DNA from: Roseiarcus sp050012775
GTDB lineage: Bacteria > Pseudomonadota > Alphaproteobacteria > Rhizobiales > Beijerinckiaceae
NCBI GenBank assembly: GCA_050012775.1
Contig: JBEKGN010000008.1
Span: forward strand, 93,196 to 157,195
Length of the DNA: 64,000 nt
Reading direction: 5' to 3'
A program made the translations under genes and the position numbers. Shown piece by piece: positions 26,432 through 34,104 of this stretch. Each line of letters starts with the position of its first letter. Position 1 is the stretch's first letter. Under the pieces are notes generated by a model. The model searched no databases, had not been told where the DNA came from, and saw only the letters and a list, made by a program, of their open reading frames with translations.

Positions 26432-26980
26432 TTACGCCGCGGGCGCCATCGCCGCGAGCGCGAAACCTTCGCGCGCCGCGGCGAGATTGAGGCCGGCGAA
26501 TTTCGCCGGCGTCTCCAGCCGCACCGCCTGTTCCAGGGAGTCGACGGAGCACAGGCGCGACAGACGCGCGAGCGCGCCGAGCGCGACGACATTGGCGATG
26601 CGCGGACTGCCCGTCGCGATCGCCCGCTCGCTGATCGGCAGGACATGCAGATCGAAGCCGCGCCTTGGCGGGTCGGGAACGAGTCGCTCGTCGACGACGA
26701 CGAGCGCGCCCGGCTTGATGAGCGCCAGCGAGCGGTCGAGGCCGACCTGCGAAAGCGCGGCGACCATATCGAGCTTGGTCGCCAGCGGATAATCCGCGGC
26801 GTCGTCGCAAACGATCAGGTCCGAATAGCAAAAGCCGCCGCGCGAGGTCGGCTCGTAGCTTTGCGACTGCGCGGCGCGCCTGCCTTCCAGCGCGAGCGCG
26901 CGGAAGAGAATATGCATGCCGGTGATGAGGCCCTGGCCGCCGCTGCCGGCGAGGCGGATTTCGACTCGGGTTCCGCTCAT
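26432..26980 (-). CDS. korC: 2-oxoacid:ferredoxin oxidoreductase gamma subunit (KorC-like)
   Basis: 182 residues, the gamma-domain protein of a 2-oxoacid:ferredoxin oxidoreductase; it binds coenzyme A and completes the alpha-beta catalytic core. The glycine-rich start is EIRLAGSGGQGLITGMHILF, and SQSYEPTSRGGFCYSDLIV is a typical gamma feature. It is the last gene of the minus-strand operon and overlaps korB by an ATGA. Its substrate specificity is set by the complex as a whole and cannot be read from this subunit. Confidence 0.9.
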   Translation of the reverse strand: MSGTRVEIRLAGSGGQGLITGMHILFRALALEGRRAAQSQSYEPTSRGGFCYSDLIVCDDAADYPLATKLDMVAALSQVGLDRSLALIKPGALVVVDERLVPDPPRRGFDLHVLPISERAIATGSPRIANVVALGALARLSRLCSVDSLEQAVRLETPAKFAGLNLAAAREGFALAAMAPAA

Positions 26981-27819
26981 CGTCTTTCCCTATCGCGCTC
27001 GATCGCCGCGCGCTGGCGATAGACGCGTCCGTATTCGGGCCGATCGCGCTCGACGAGGATTCCGGTGGGCAGACGATTGGGCCGGAACGGCTGGTCGGCC
27101 ACGTCGCCGTAGGCCTCCGGACGCATGTCGCTTTTCTGGCTGAGGATCATTTCCGGCGATTCGCCGAGGTCGTTCTTGCGTCCGTAGATTTCGGTGCAGT
27201 CCGAGATCGCCTCGATGAAGGAAAAGCCTTCGTGAACGAACGCCGCCTTGATCAGGTTCTTGAGGGCCGGCGCCTGTCGCGTGATCTCGCGTCCGACGAA
27301 GCTCGCGCCGGCCGCTTCGGCGAGCTTGCAGGCGTCGAAGGTCGGCTCGGCGTTGCCTTCCGGCGTCGTCGTCGTGATGCGGTCGATCGAAGTCGTCGGC
27401 GAAACCTGGCCGCCGGTCATGCCATAGACCTCGTTGTTGAGCATCAGGCAGGTGAGGTCGAGATTGCGCCGGCAGGCGTGGATGAGGTGATTGCCGCCGA
27501 TCGCCAGGCAATCGCCGTCGCCGGTGATGACGACGACGTTGAGATCCGGACGGGCGAGTTTCAGCCCGGTGGCGAAGGCGAGCGGCCGGCCGTGCGTCGT
27601 GTGGTAGGTGTTGGCGTCGATATAAGCGCCGACGCGGCCCGAACAGCCGATGCCGGAAACGACGGCGAGCTTGTTCTTGTCGAAGCCCAGCTCATGCACC
27701 GCCCAAAGCAGGGCGCGCAGCGCGATGCCGTGGCCGCAGCCGGGGCACATGAAATGCGGCATCAGCTGCAGCCGCAGATAGTCTTTGATGTCGAAGGGAC
27801 CGCGGACGACTTCATTCAT
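26977..27819 (-). CDS. korB: 2-oxoacid:ferredoxin oxidoreductase beta subunit, TPP-binding (KorB-like)
   Basis: 280 residues. The cluster-binding CPGCGHGIALRALLWAV, the thiamine-diphosphate motif GDGDCLAIGGNHLIHACRRN ending near residue 115 and NNEVYGMTGGQVSPTT mark it as the beta subunit of 2-oxoglutarate- or related 2-oxoacid oxidoreductases. It overlaps korA by 8 bases and korC by 4. The oxidised 2-oxoacid becomes an acyl-CoA with electrons going to ferredoxin. The exact 2-oxoacid is not evident; 2-oxoglutarate, a branched-chain 2-oxoacid or phenylglyoxylate are all possible. Confidence 0.92.
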   Translation of the reverse strand: MNEVVRGPFDIKDYLRLQLMPHFMCPGCGHGIALRALLWAVHELGFDKNKLAVVSGIGCSGRVGAYIDANTYHTTHGRPLAFATGLKLARPDLNVVVITGDGDCLAIGGNHLIHACRRNLDLTCLMLNNEVYGMTGGQVSPTTSIDRITTTTPEGNAEPTFDACKLAEAAGASFVGREITRQAPALKNLIKAAFVHEGFSFIEAISDCTEIYGRKNDLGESPEMILSQKSDMRPEAYGDVADQPFRPNRLPTGILVERDRPEYGRVYRQRAAIERDRERR

Positions 27820-28954
27820 CGGCGACGAGCTCCCGTGCCTTGGCGGCGATTTCGGCGGGCGTGATCGGCTCGCCGTCGATGCGATTGAGGCCGACGACCT
27901 TGCCGCGCGCGCCGGCGAGCCGCTCGACTTCGAGCACGAGCTGGCCGGCGTTCATCTCCGGCACGAGGACGCGTCGGGCACGATCGGCCGCTTTGCGCAC
28001 CGCGCCTTCCGGGAACGGCCAAAGCGTGATCGGACGCAACAGGCCGACCTTGATCCCCTCGGCGCGCAGATCCTGCACCGCGCGGCGCGCGGCGCGCGCG
28101 ACAATGCCGACGGCGACGATGACGACCTCCGCGTCCTCGCTCTCCAGCGTCTCGAACCTTTCGATGCGGGCGCGATGGCGATCGATCTTGTCGAGCACGC
28201 GTTGCAGCGCCTTCGAGGCGAACTCGGGCTTTTGCGTGGGAAAGCCGTCGGGCATGTGGGTCAGGCCGGTGACATGTGCGCGCAGGCCCTCGCCCGGGCG
28301 CGCCATGACCGGCACGAGGTCGTCGGTCTCCGCATAGGGCGCGAAATCGCGCTCCGTCCCCGCCGCCCATTTTCGATCGACCGTCACGATCGCCTGCCGA
28401 GCGGGAACCTCGACCGACTCGATGAGATGCGCGACGATTTCGTCATAAAGCACGATCACCGGCGTGCGGAATTCCTCGGCGAGATTGAAGGCGCGGATGG
28501 TCTCCGTGTAGATCTCCTGCACGGAAGCCGGCGTCACCACGATGATCGGGTGATCCCCATGGGTTCCCCACCGCGCCTGCATGATGTCGCCTTGCGCCGG
28601 CCGCGTTGGCATGCCGGTCGAAGGACCGCCGCGCATCACGTTGACGATCACGCACGGCGTTTCGGTCATCGCGGCGTAGCCGAGATTTTCCTGCATGAGC
28701 GAAAAGCCGGGTCCGCTGGTGGCGGTCATCGCCTTGGCGCCGCCGAGCGAAGCGCCGACGACGGCGGCGAGCGAAGCGATCTCGTCTTCCATTTGGATGA
28801 AGACGCCGTCGACGCGCGGCAGCTCGCGCGACATCGTTTCGGCGATTTCCGAGGACGGCGTGATCGGATAGCCGGCGAAAAAGCGGCATCCCGCGGCGAC
28901 CGCGCCGAGCGCGCAGGCGCGATTGCCGGGTAACGAAGCAAGCGAAGAAGACAT
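27812..28954 (-). CDS. korA: 2-oxoacid:ferredoxin oxidoreductase alpha subunit (KorA-like)
   Basis: 380 residues. The pyrimidine-binding domain starts with AAGCRFFAGYPITPSSEIAE and IQMEDEIASLAAVVGASLGG; TSGPGFSLMQENLGYAAMTE and MPTRPAQGDIMQARWGTHG are standard alpha features. A C-terminal transketolase-like domain follows. It starts directly after the iorB-korD stop (no gap) and overlaps korB by 8 bases, so the five genes read as one tightly coupled operon. Confidence 0.92.
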   Translation of the reverse strand: MSSSLASLPGNRACALGAVAAGCRFFAGYPITPSSEIAETMSRELPRVDGVFIQMEDEIASLAAVVGASLGGAKAMTATSGPGFSLMQENLGYAAMTETPCVIVNVMRGGPSTGMPTRPAQGDIMQARWGTHGDHPIIVVTPASVQEIYTETIRAFNLAEEFRTPVIVLYDEIVAHLIESVEVPARQAIVTVDRKWAAGTERDFAPYAETDDLVPVMARPGEGLRAHVTGLTHMPDGFPTQKPEFASKALQRVLDKIDRHRARIERFETLESEDAEVVIVAVGIVARAARRAVQDLRAEGIKVGLLRPITLWPFPEGAVRKAADRARRVLVPEMNAGQLVLEVERLAGARGKVVGLNRIDGEPITPAEIAAKARELVADE

Positions 28955-29899
28955 TCAGGCGACCACGGGTTCGCGCGACCTTGTGCGGACGGAAATGGCG
29001 AAGTCCGGGCACAGCCATTCGCAAATATGGCAGCCCGTGCAGGCCTCGGGGTTTTTCAGCACCGCGACCTGTTCGGCGTTTAGCGCCAGGCAGCGCTCGG
29101 GGCACAATTTCACGCAGATGTCGCAGCCCTTGCACCAGGCGGCGTTGATTTCGAGCGTGACGACCGCCTCCGGCTGCGCCAAGGGGGCGGCGTAGCCGGA
29201 GAAATTCGAGTCGAACCGCAGGGAAGGGTCGGCCCGCGCCGCTTCCGCCCAGGCGCGGCCGGCCTCGAACGCCTTGCGGTTGATCGCGCGGGTCTTGCTC
29301 GGCGCCAAGGCGTCGAGAGTCGAAAGCCAATCGTCGACGGGATAGTCCATCGACGCCGACAGGACGCCGAGCAGCACGGTGTTGGCCGCGCGGGGTTCGC
29401 CCAGTTGCGTGGCGATGGCCGTCGCGTCGAGCGCGTAGCTCTCGGCGACCATGGCGGCGATCTCGGCCGGCGTTTCCAGCGCATAACCGGTCGCCACGCC
29501 TTGCCTGCGGTTGCGGCAGGCGAAGGGCGGCACGATGCGGCGCGTGTCGGCGATGAAGACGCCCGCGTTCGGCCGGAGATAATCGAGCCAGCGCAGCCCC
29601 TCCGCCCATTCGAGCGCGATCAAGGCGTCCGCTTCGCCTTTGGCGATCGTCGGCGACCACACTTGCTCGCCGAAGCGTATGTGGCTGAACACGACGCCGC
29701 CGCGCTTGGCCATGCCGTGCACTTCGCTCTGCTTGACAGACAAGCCCTGCTTCTGGCCGATCAGCGCGAGCGCCTTGGAAATCATCAGCACGCCTTGACC
29801 GCCGACGCCGACGATCATGATGTTGCGCGTGGCGACGGCGGGCCTATCCGCGGCGGTCACGGCTTGCGCCTGCGAGGGACCGGCCGATGTCGCGCTCAC
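28955..29899 (-). CDS. iorB: indolepyruvate oxidoreductase beta subunit fused to a KorD-type 2x[4Fe-4S] ferredoxin
   Basis: 314 residues from GTG 29899, whose start overlaps the iorA stop as GTGA. Residues about 25-215 are a normal IorB gamma-type domain (NIMIVGVGGQGVLMISKAL, then SEVHGMAKRGGVVFSHIRFG). Residues about 245-310 are different: WCKGCDICVKLCPERCL and CTGCHICEWLCPDFAI, two 4Fe-4S motifs in the exact form of the separate delta subunit (KorD) of 2-oxoglutarate:ferredoxin oxidoreductase. No free korD gene exists in the operon. The fused ferredoxin may thus serve the KorABC enzyme, the IorA enzyme or both. Confidence 0.9.
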   Translation of the reverse strand: MSATSAGPSQAQAVTAADRPAVATRNIMIVGVGGQGVLMISKALALIGQKQGLSVKQSEVHGMAKRGGVVFSHIRFGEQVWSPTIAKGEADALIALEWAEGLRWLDYLRPNAGVFIADTRRIVPPFACRNRRQGVATGYALETPAEIAAMVAESYALDATAIATQLGEPRAANTVLLGVLSASMDYPVDDWLSTLDALAPSKTRAINRKAFEAGRAWAEAARADPSLRFDSNFSGYAAPLAQPEAVVTLEINAAWCKGCDICVKLCPERCLALNAEQVAVLKNPEACTGCHICEWLCPDFAISVRTRSREPVVA

Positions 29900-31701
29900 G
29901 AGGCCACCGGCTGGATGCAGTCGGAGGGGCAGACCTGCGCGCACAATGTGCAGCCGATGCAGGTCCCCGGATCGATCTTCACCTTGTGGCGGCCGTCGTA
30001 GGTCTCATCGCACCAGACGATCGCGGGGCAGCCGAGATTCATGCAGGACTGACAGGCGACGCAGCCCGCGAGCGCGATCGCGAGCGGCGAGCCCTTGATC
30101 TTCACGGGATCCAGCACGCAGGGGCGCTCGGAGATGACGACCGAAACGCCCTTGTGGACGATCGCCTCGCGCAAGGTCTGGTACATGTGGCCGACTTCGT
30201 AAGGGTCGACCCGGCGCACCCAGTCGACGCCGACGGCGCGGCAGATCGCCTCGTAATCCACCTTGGTGGTCGCCTCGCCGCGCAACGTGCGCCCGGTGCC
30301 CGGATGGTCCTGGCCGCCCGTCATCGCCGTAATCGAATTGTCGAGAATGACGACGGTGATGTCGGCCTTGTTGTAGACGGCGTCGATGAGCGGCGGGATG
30401 CCCGAATGCAGAAACGTCGAATCGCCGATCGTCGCCACCACCGGCTTTTTTTCGCCGGCGGCCGCCATGCCGACGGCGTTGGCGATGCTCGCGCCCATGC
30501 AGACGGTGGTGTCGATCGAGCGCAACGGCTCGACGGCGGCGAGCGTGTAGCAGCCGATGTCGCCCGCGACCCGCGCCTCGAGGCCGCGCAAGGCCAGATA
30601 CGTCGCCGTGTGCGGGCAGCCCGCGCACAGCACTGGCGGGCGCGCCATCGGTTCGATGTGAAACGAAATCGGCGCCGGCGCGGCCTCCGCCGCTCCCGCG
30701 GCCGCGAGGCCGGCGCGCACGAGTTCGGGCGAGAGTTCGCCGAACCGCGGAAAGTGTTTCTTGCCTTCCGCCGCGAAGCCCATCGCGCGAATCTCTTTTT
30801 CCAGCGCGGGCTCGAGTTCCTCCACGACCAGCAGGCGCTCGACGGAAGCGGCAAAATCGCGAATGACGCCTTCGGGCAGCGGATAGGCCGCGCCGAGCTT
30901 CAGGATCGAGGCGTTGGGCGCGACCTCCTTGACATAGAGATAGGCCGTCGAGCCGGTGACGACGCCGAAACGGGAATCGCCTTTCTCCCATCGGGTCAAC
31001 GGCGACGTTTCGAGATAGCGGCCGATCTTGGCCTCGCGCTCGATCACCTTGGGATGGAGGCGGCGCGCATTGGCCGGAATGGTCACGGTCTTGTTGGGCG
31101 CGTCGACAAAGCCCTTGGCGGCGACGCTCTTGCGCGCGCCGACGCGCACGGCGCTGCGCGTGTGCGAAAGGCGCGTGGTCGAGCGCACGATCACCGGCGT
31201 GTCGAACGCCTCGGAAATTTCGAAGGCGAGCTTGGTGAAATCGTGCGCCTCCTGCGCGTCGGACGGTTCGAGAACCGGCACGCCGGCGAAGCGCGCGAAC
31301 AGGCGCGTGTCCTGCTCGTTCTGCGAGGAATGAATGCCCGGATCGTCGCATACGACGAGCACCAGGCCGGCGTGCGCGCCGATGTAGGACAGCGACATCA
31401 ACGAATCGGCGGCCACGTTGAGGCCGACGTGCTTCATCGCGGCCAAGGCGCGAACGCCCGATAGGGCCGCGCCGATCGCCACGTCGAGCGCGACCTTCTC
31501 GTTCGTCGACCATTCCGCGTAGACCTCGCTCGCGGGATACGCGCTCAGAGTCTCGAGGATTTCGGTCGACGGCGTGCCGGGATAAGCCGCGGCGACGCGC
31601 ACGCCCGCTTCCCAGGCGCCGCGCGCGATCGCTTCGTTGCCCGTCAGCGGCAGAATCTCCGTCGCCGCTTCGGGTTCTCCGATCCGGACTCGTTGGTTCA
31701 T
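29896..31701 (-). CDS. iorA: indolepyruvate:ferredoxin oxidoreductase alpha subunit (IorA)
   Basis: 601 residues from ATG 31701 behind GAGG. The protein oxidises aryl-pyruvates (indole-, phenyl- and hydroxyphenylpyruvate) to aryl-acetyl-CoA with IorB. It has the alpha domain (AAAYPGTPSTEILETLS), the TPP domain (CAGCPHTATYLALRG, then TIGDSTFLHSGIPPLIDAVY and LDNSITAMTGGQDHPG) and a C-terminal ferredoxin domain with CVACQSCMNLGCP and CIGCTLCAQVCPSDC. It is the first gene of the five-gene operon, divergent from paaK. Confidence 0.95.
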   Translation of the reverse strand: MNQRVRIGEPEAATEILPLTGNEAIARGAWEAGVRVAAAYPGTPSTEILETLSAYPASEVYAEWSTNEKVALDVAIGAALSGVRALAAMKHVGLNVAADSLMSLSYIGAHAGLVLVVCDDPGIHSSQNEQDTRLFARFAGVPVLEPSDAQEAHDFTKLAFEISEAFDTPVIVRSTTRLSHTRSAVRVGARKSVAAKGFVDAPNKTVTIPANARRLHPKVIEREAKIGRYLETSPLTRWEKGDSRFGVVTGSTAYLYVKEVAPNASILKLGAAYPLPEGVIRDFAASVERLLVVEELEPALEKEIRAMGFAAEGKKHFPRFGELSPELVRAGLAAAGAAEAAPAPISFHIEPMARPPVLCAGCPHTATYLALRGLEARVAGDIGCYTLAAVEPLRSIDTTVCMGASIANAVGMAAAGEKKPVVATIGDSTFLHSGIPPLIDAVYNKADITVVILDNSITAMTGGQDHPGTGRTLRGEATTKVDYEAICRAVGVDWVRRVDPYEVGHMYQTLREAIVHKGVSVVISERPCVLDPVKIKGSPLAIALAGCVACQSCMNLGCPAIVWCDETYDGRHKVKIDPGTCIGCTLCAQVCPSDCIQPVAS

Positions 31702-31970
31702 CGCGGCCTCGATCCTCCCAAGCGCTTGTCTTTGCGCCAATTCCAAGCCGCCGCGCAATGCGACATAGCGCCTTGGCGAACGAAAGCTCCGGATGGCGAC
31801 GCCTTCCGGCCGACGCTGCCCAATTCATCGTCGCCGCAAATTGACATCCATCAAAAACAACCGTCGGCGACGCGCTAACGCCAGCATGCCGACCGTCCCC
31901 GATTGTCGCGAGGAGCGGCGGGAGAGCCGCGCCCGCTGGCGATGCGGGGCAGCGGAAGCCGGGGAGCGCC
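31702..31970. promoter_or_regulatory. divergent iorA-paaK control region
   Basis: 268 bases between two divergent transcription units of one pathway. A TTGACA at 31841-31846 (plus strand) is the best -35-like hexamer, in the only AT-richer patch of the region, but no good -10 follows it at 17 bases. No palindrome stands out as an operator. Confidence 0.3.
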
Positions 31971-33281
31971 ATGAAGGGCCATCTGTCGCAACCGAGCGGG
32001 TTGGAGCCGATCGAGACCGCTTCGCGCGACGAACTGACGGCGCTGCAGACGACCCGACTGCAGTGGACGCTGAGTCACGTCTACGACAACGTTCCCCGCT
32101 ATCGCGCCAAATTCGACGCCGCCGGCGTGCATCCGAGCGACCTGAAGAGCTTGTCCGATCTGGCCAAGTTCCCGTTCACGACCAAACAGGACCTGCGCGA
32201 GAATTATCCGTTCGGCCTCGTCGCGCTGCCGCGGGAGCAAATTGCGCGCGTTCACGCGTCCTCGGGCACGACGGGACGTCCGACGGTGGTCGCCTATTCC
32301 AAGCGCGATCTCAACATGTGGGCGGACGTCATGGCGCGCTCGATGCGGGCGGCGGGCTGCCGGCCCGGCATGATGGTCCACATCGCCTTCGGCTACGGCC
32401 TGTTCACCGGCGGCCTCGGCGCCCATGGCGGCGCGGAACGGCTGGGTTGCATGGTGGCGCCGGTCTCTGGCGGCATGACCGAGCGTCAGGCGCAACTCAT
32501 CGCCGACTTCAAGCCCGACATCGTGATGTCGACGCCTTCCTACATGCTCGCCATTCTCGACGAGATGCGCCGCGTCGGCGGCAATCCGCGCAAATCCAGC
32601 CTCAAGATCGGCATGTTCGGGGCCGAACCCTGGACCAACGCCATGCGTCAGGAGCTGGAGAGCGAGCTCGACATCGACGCACTCGACCTTTACGGCCTGT
32701 CCGAGGTGATCGGTCCGGGCGTCGCCAGCGAATGCGTCGAGACCAAGGACGGCCCGACCGTGTGGGAGGATCACTTCTACCCGGAGGTCGTCGATCCCGT
32801 GACCGGCGCGCTGGTCGCCGACGGCGAGCACGGGGAGATCGTGCTGACCTCGCTCACCAAGGAGGCGATGCCGATCATCCGCTACCGCACGCGCGACTTG
32901 ACGCGCCTGTTGCCGGGAACGGCCCGCACGATGCGCAGGATGGAGAAGATCGGCGGCCGCTCCGACGACATGATCATCCTGCGCGGCGTCAACGTGTTTC
33001 CCAGCCAGATCGAGGAGCAGATCCTCAAATGCCGGGGTCTCTCGCCCCATTACGTCATCGAACTCGGCCGCGATGGGCGGCTCGATACGATGAGCGTTCT
33101 CGTCGAGGCGCGCTCCGACGCGCTCGATTCGTCGACTCGAACCCAACAATCCAAGGAGCTCGTCCACCACGTCAAAGCCGTGGTGGGCGTGTCGGTTCGC
33201 GTCAATGTGGTCGATCCCGGCGCCATCGATCGCTCGATCGGCAAGGCCAAGCGCGTGCTGGACATGCGGCCCAGGGACTAG
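31971..33281 (+). CDS. paaK: phenylacetate-CoA ligase (PaaK)
   Basis: 436-residue adenylate-forming enzyme that activates phenylacetate to phenylacetyl-CoA with ATP. The N-terminal region YDNVPRYRAKFDAAGV is PaaK-specific, the AMP-binding loop is HASSGTTGRPTVVAYSKRD, and DLYGLSEVIGPGVASEC with RCRGL-type C-terminal region GRSDDMIILRGVNVFPSQIE follow. Set back to back with iorAB, it fits conversion of aromatic amino acids through aryl-pyruvates to aryl-acetyl-CoA or the free acid. No ring-cleaving paaABCDE genes are in the window. Confidence 0.95.
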   Translation: MKGHLSQPSGLEPIETASRDELTALQTTRLQWTLSHVYDNVPRYRAKFDAAGVHPSDLKSLSDLAKFPFTTKQDLRENYPFGLVALPREQIARVHASSGTTGRPTVVAYSKRDLNMWADVMARSMRAAGCRPGMMVHIAFGYGLFTGGLGAHGGAERLGCMVAPVSGGMTERQAQLIADFKPDIVMSTPSYMLAILDEMRRVGGNPRKSSLKIGMFGAEPWTNAMRQELESELDIDALDLYGLSEVIGPGVASECVETKDGPTVWEDHFYPEVVDPVTGALVADGEHGEIVLTSLTKEAMPIIRYRTRDLTRLLPGTARTMRRMEKIGGRSDDMIILRGVNVFPSQIEEQILKCRGLSPHYVIELGRDGRLDTMSVLVEARSDALDSSTRTQQSKELVHHVKAVVGVSVRVNVVDPGAIDRSIGKAKRVLDMRPRD

Positions 33282-33419
33282 CGAGCGCCGCGTCCGGACG
33301 CCGGGAAAGATCGGCCTCGCGCCGCTGCCGGTCGCGGCGTCGGGGTCGCGCGGGACGGCGATTGCCGCATCCTTTGCGGCGCCTCATAGTCGACGACAAG
33401 CGGTCGCGGGGGAGCTGCC

Positions 33420-34064
33420 ATGAACGGAACCGTTTCGATTTGGCTCTACGTCATCCTGGCGCTGAACTTCGCCATATCCTGGTGGAACGCCAGAAGCTGC
33501 GGCAGGGCCTGGGTGGAGTCGAAGGCGGTCGGCGGATCGATACGGGTGCTGGTCTGGTGCGCCGCGATCCAGAGCGCGGTCGGCTTCAGTTCGGTATTCC
33601 TGTTCCCGATGATATTCGCGGCCCATGCCGTCTACCCCGACTATTTCACCGACGATTATCTCAACGGGGCCTTGAGCCTTTGGTACGTCACGATCATCTT
33701 CCCCGCGCTCGGCACGGGCTTCATCATCACGATCGAGTCCTGGATCGCGGCGTATCGAGAACATGGTTTGATGAACATCGGGCTCGCCGCCTACAATACC
33801 TTCGCGCAAGCCCACAACACGATGAGCGCCATCAACGGCCTTGGCCCGGCGTTCCAGTCGGTCGGAAGGATGTTCGCTTCGGTGGCGAAGGGTCGCGGCG
33901 ACGCCAAGGGCAAGGCGGCGATTCTTGGATTGATGATCGCGATCGCGGTTGTCGCTTTCGCGCTTTGCGCCGGAGTCATATTGACGGCCGCGCTGATCCA
34001 CCGTTACGCGGGGACCGTGCCTTTGCCGGCGGCTCCCCCCGGATTGCGCAAGCAGACCGCCTGA
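33420..34064 (+). CDS. membrane protein of unknown function
   Basis: 214 residues with about five hydrophobic segments: near residues 5-20, 40-70, 85-110 and 165-195, with a hydrophilic loop containing EHGLMNIGLAAYNTFAQAHN between. ATG 33420 is preceded by GGGGGAGCTGCC. I do not recognise the family and no motif suggests transport or catalysis. It faces the DEAD-box helicase gene and follows paaK by 138 bases, probably as its own unit. Confidence 0.6.
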   Translation: MNGTVSIWLYVILALNFAISWWNARSCGRAWVESKAVGGSIRVLVWCAAIQSAVGFSSVFLFPMIFAAHAVYPDYFTDDYLNGALSLWYVTIIFPALGTGFIITIESWIAAYREHGLMNIGLAAYNTFAQAHNTMSAINGLGPAFQSVGRMFASVAKGRGDAKGKAAILGLMIAIAVVAFALCAGVILTAALIHRYAGTVPLPAAPPGLRKQTA

Positions 34065-34104
34065 TGCCGCGCATGAACCGCCTCGTCACGGAATCAGCCG
34101 CATC

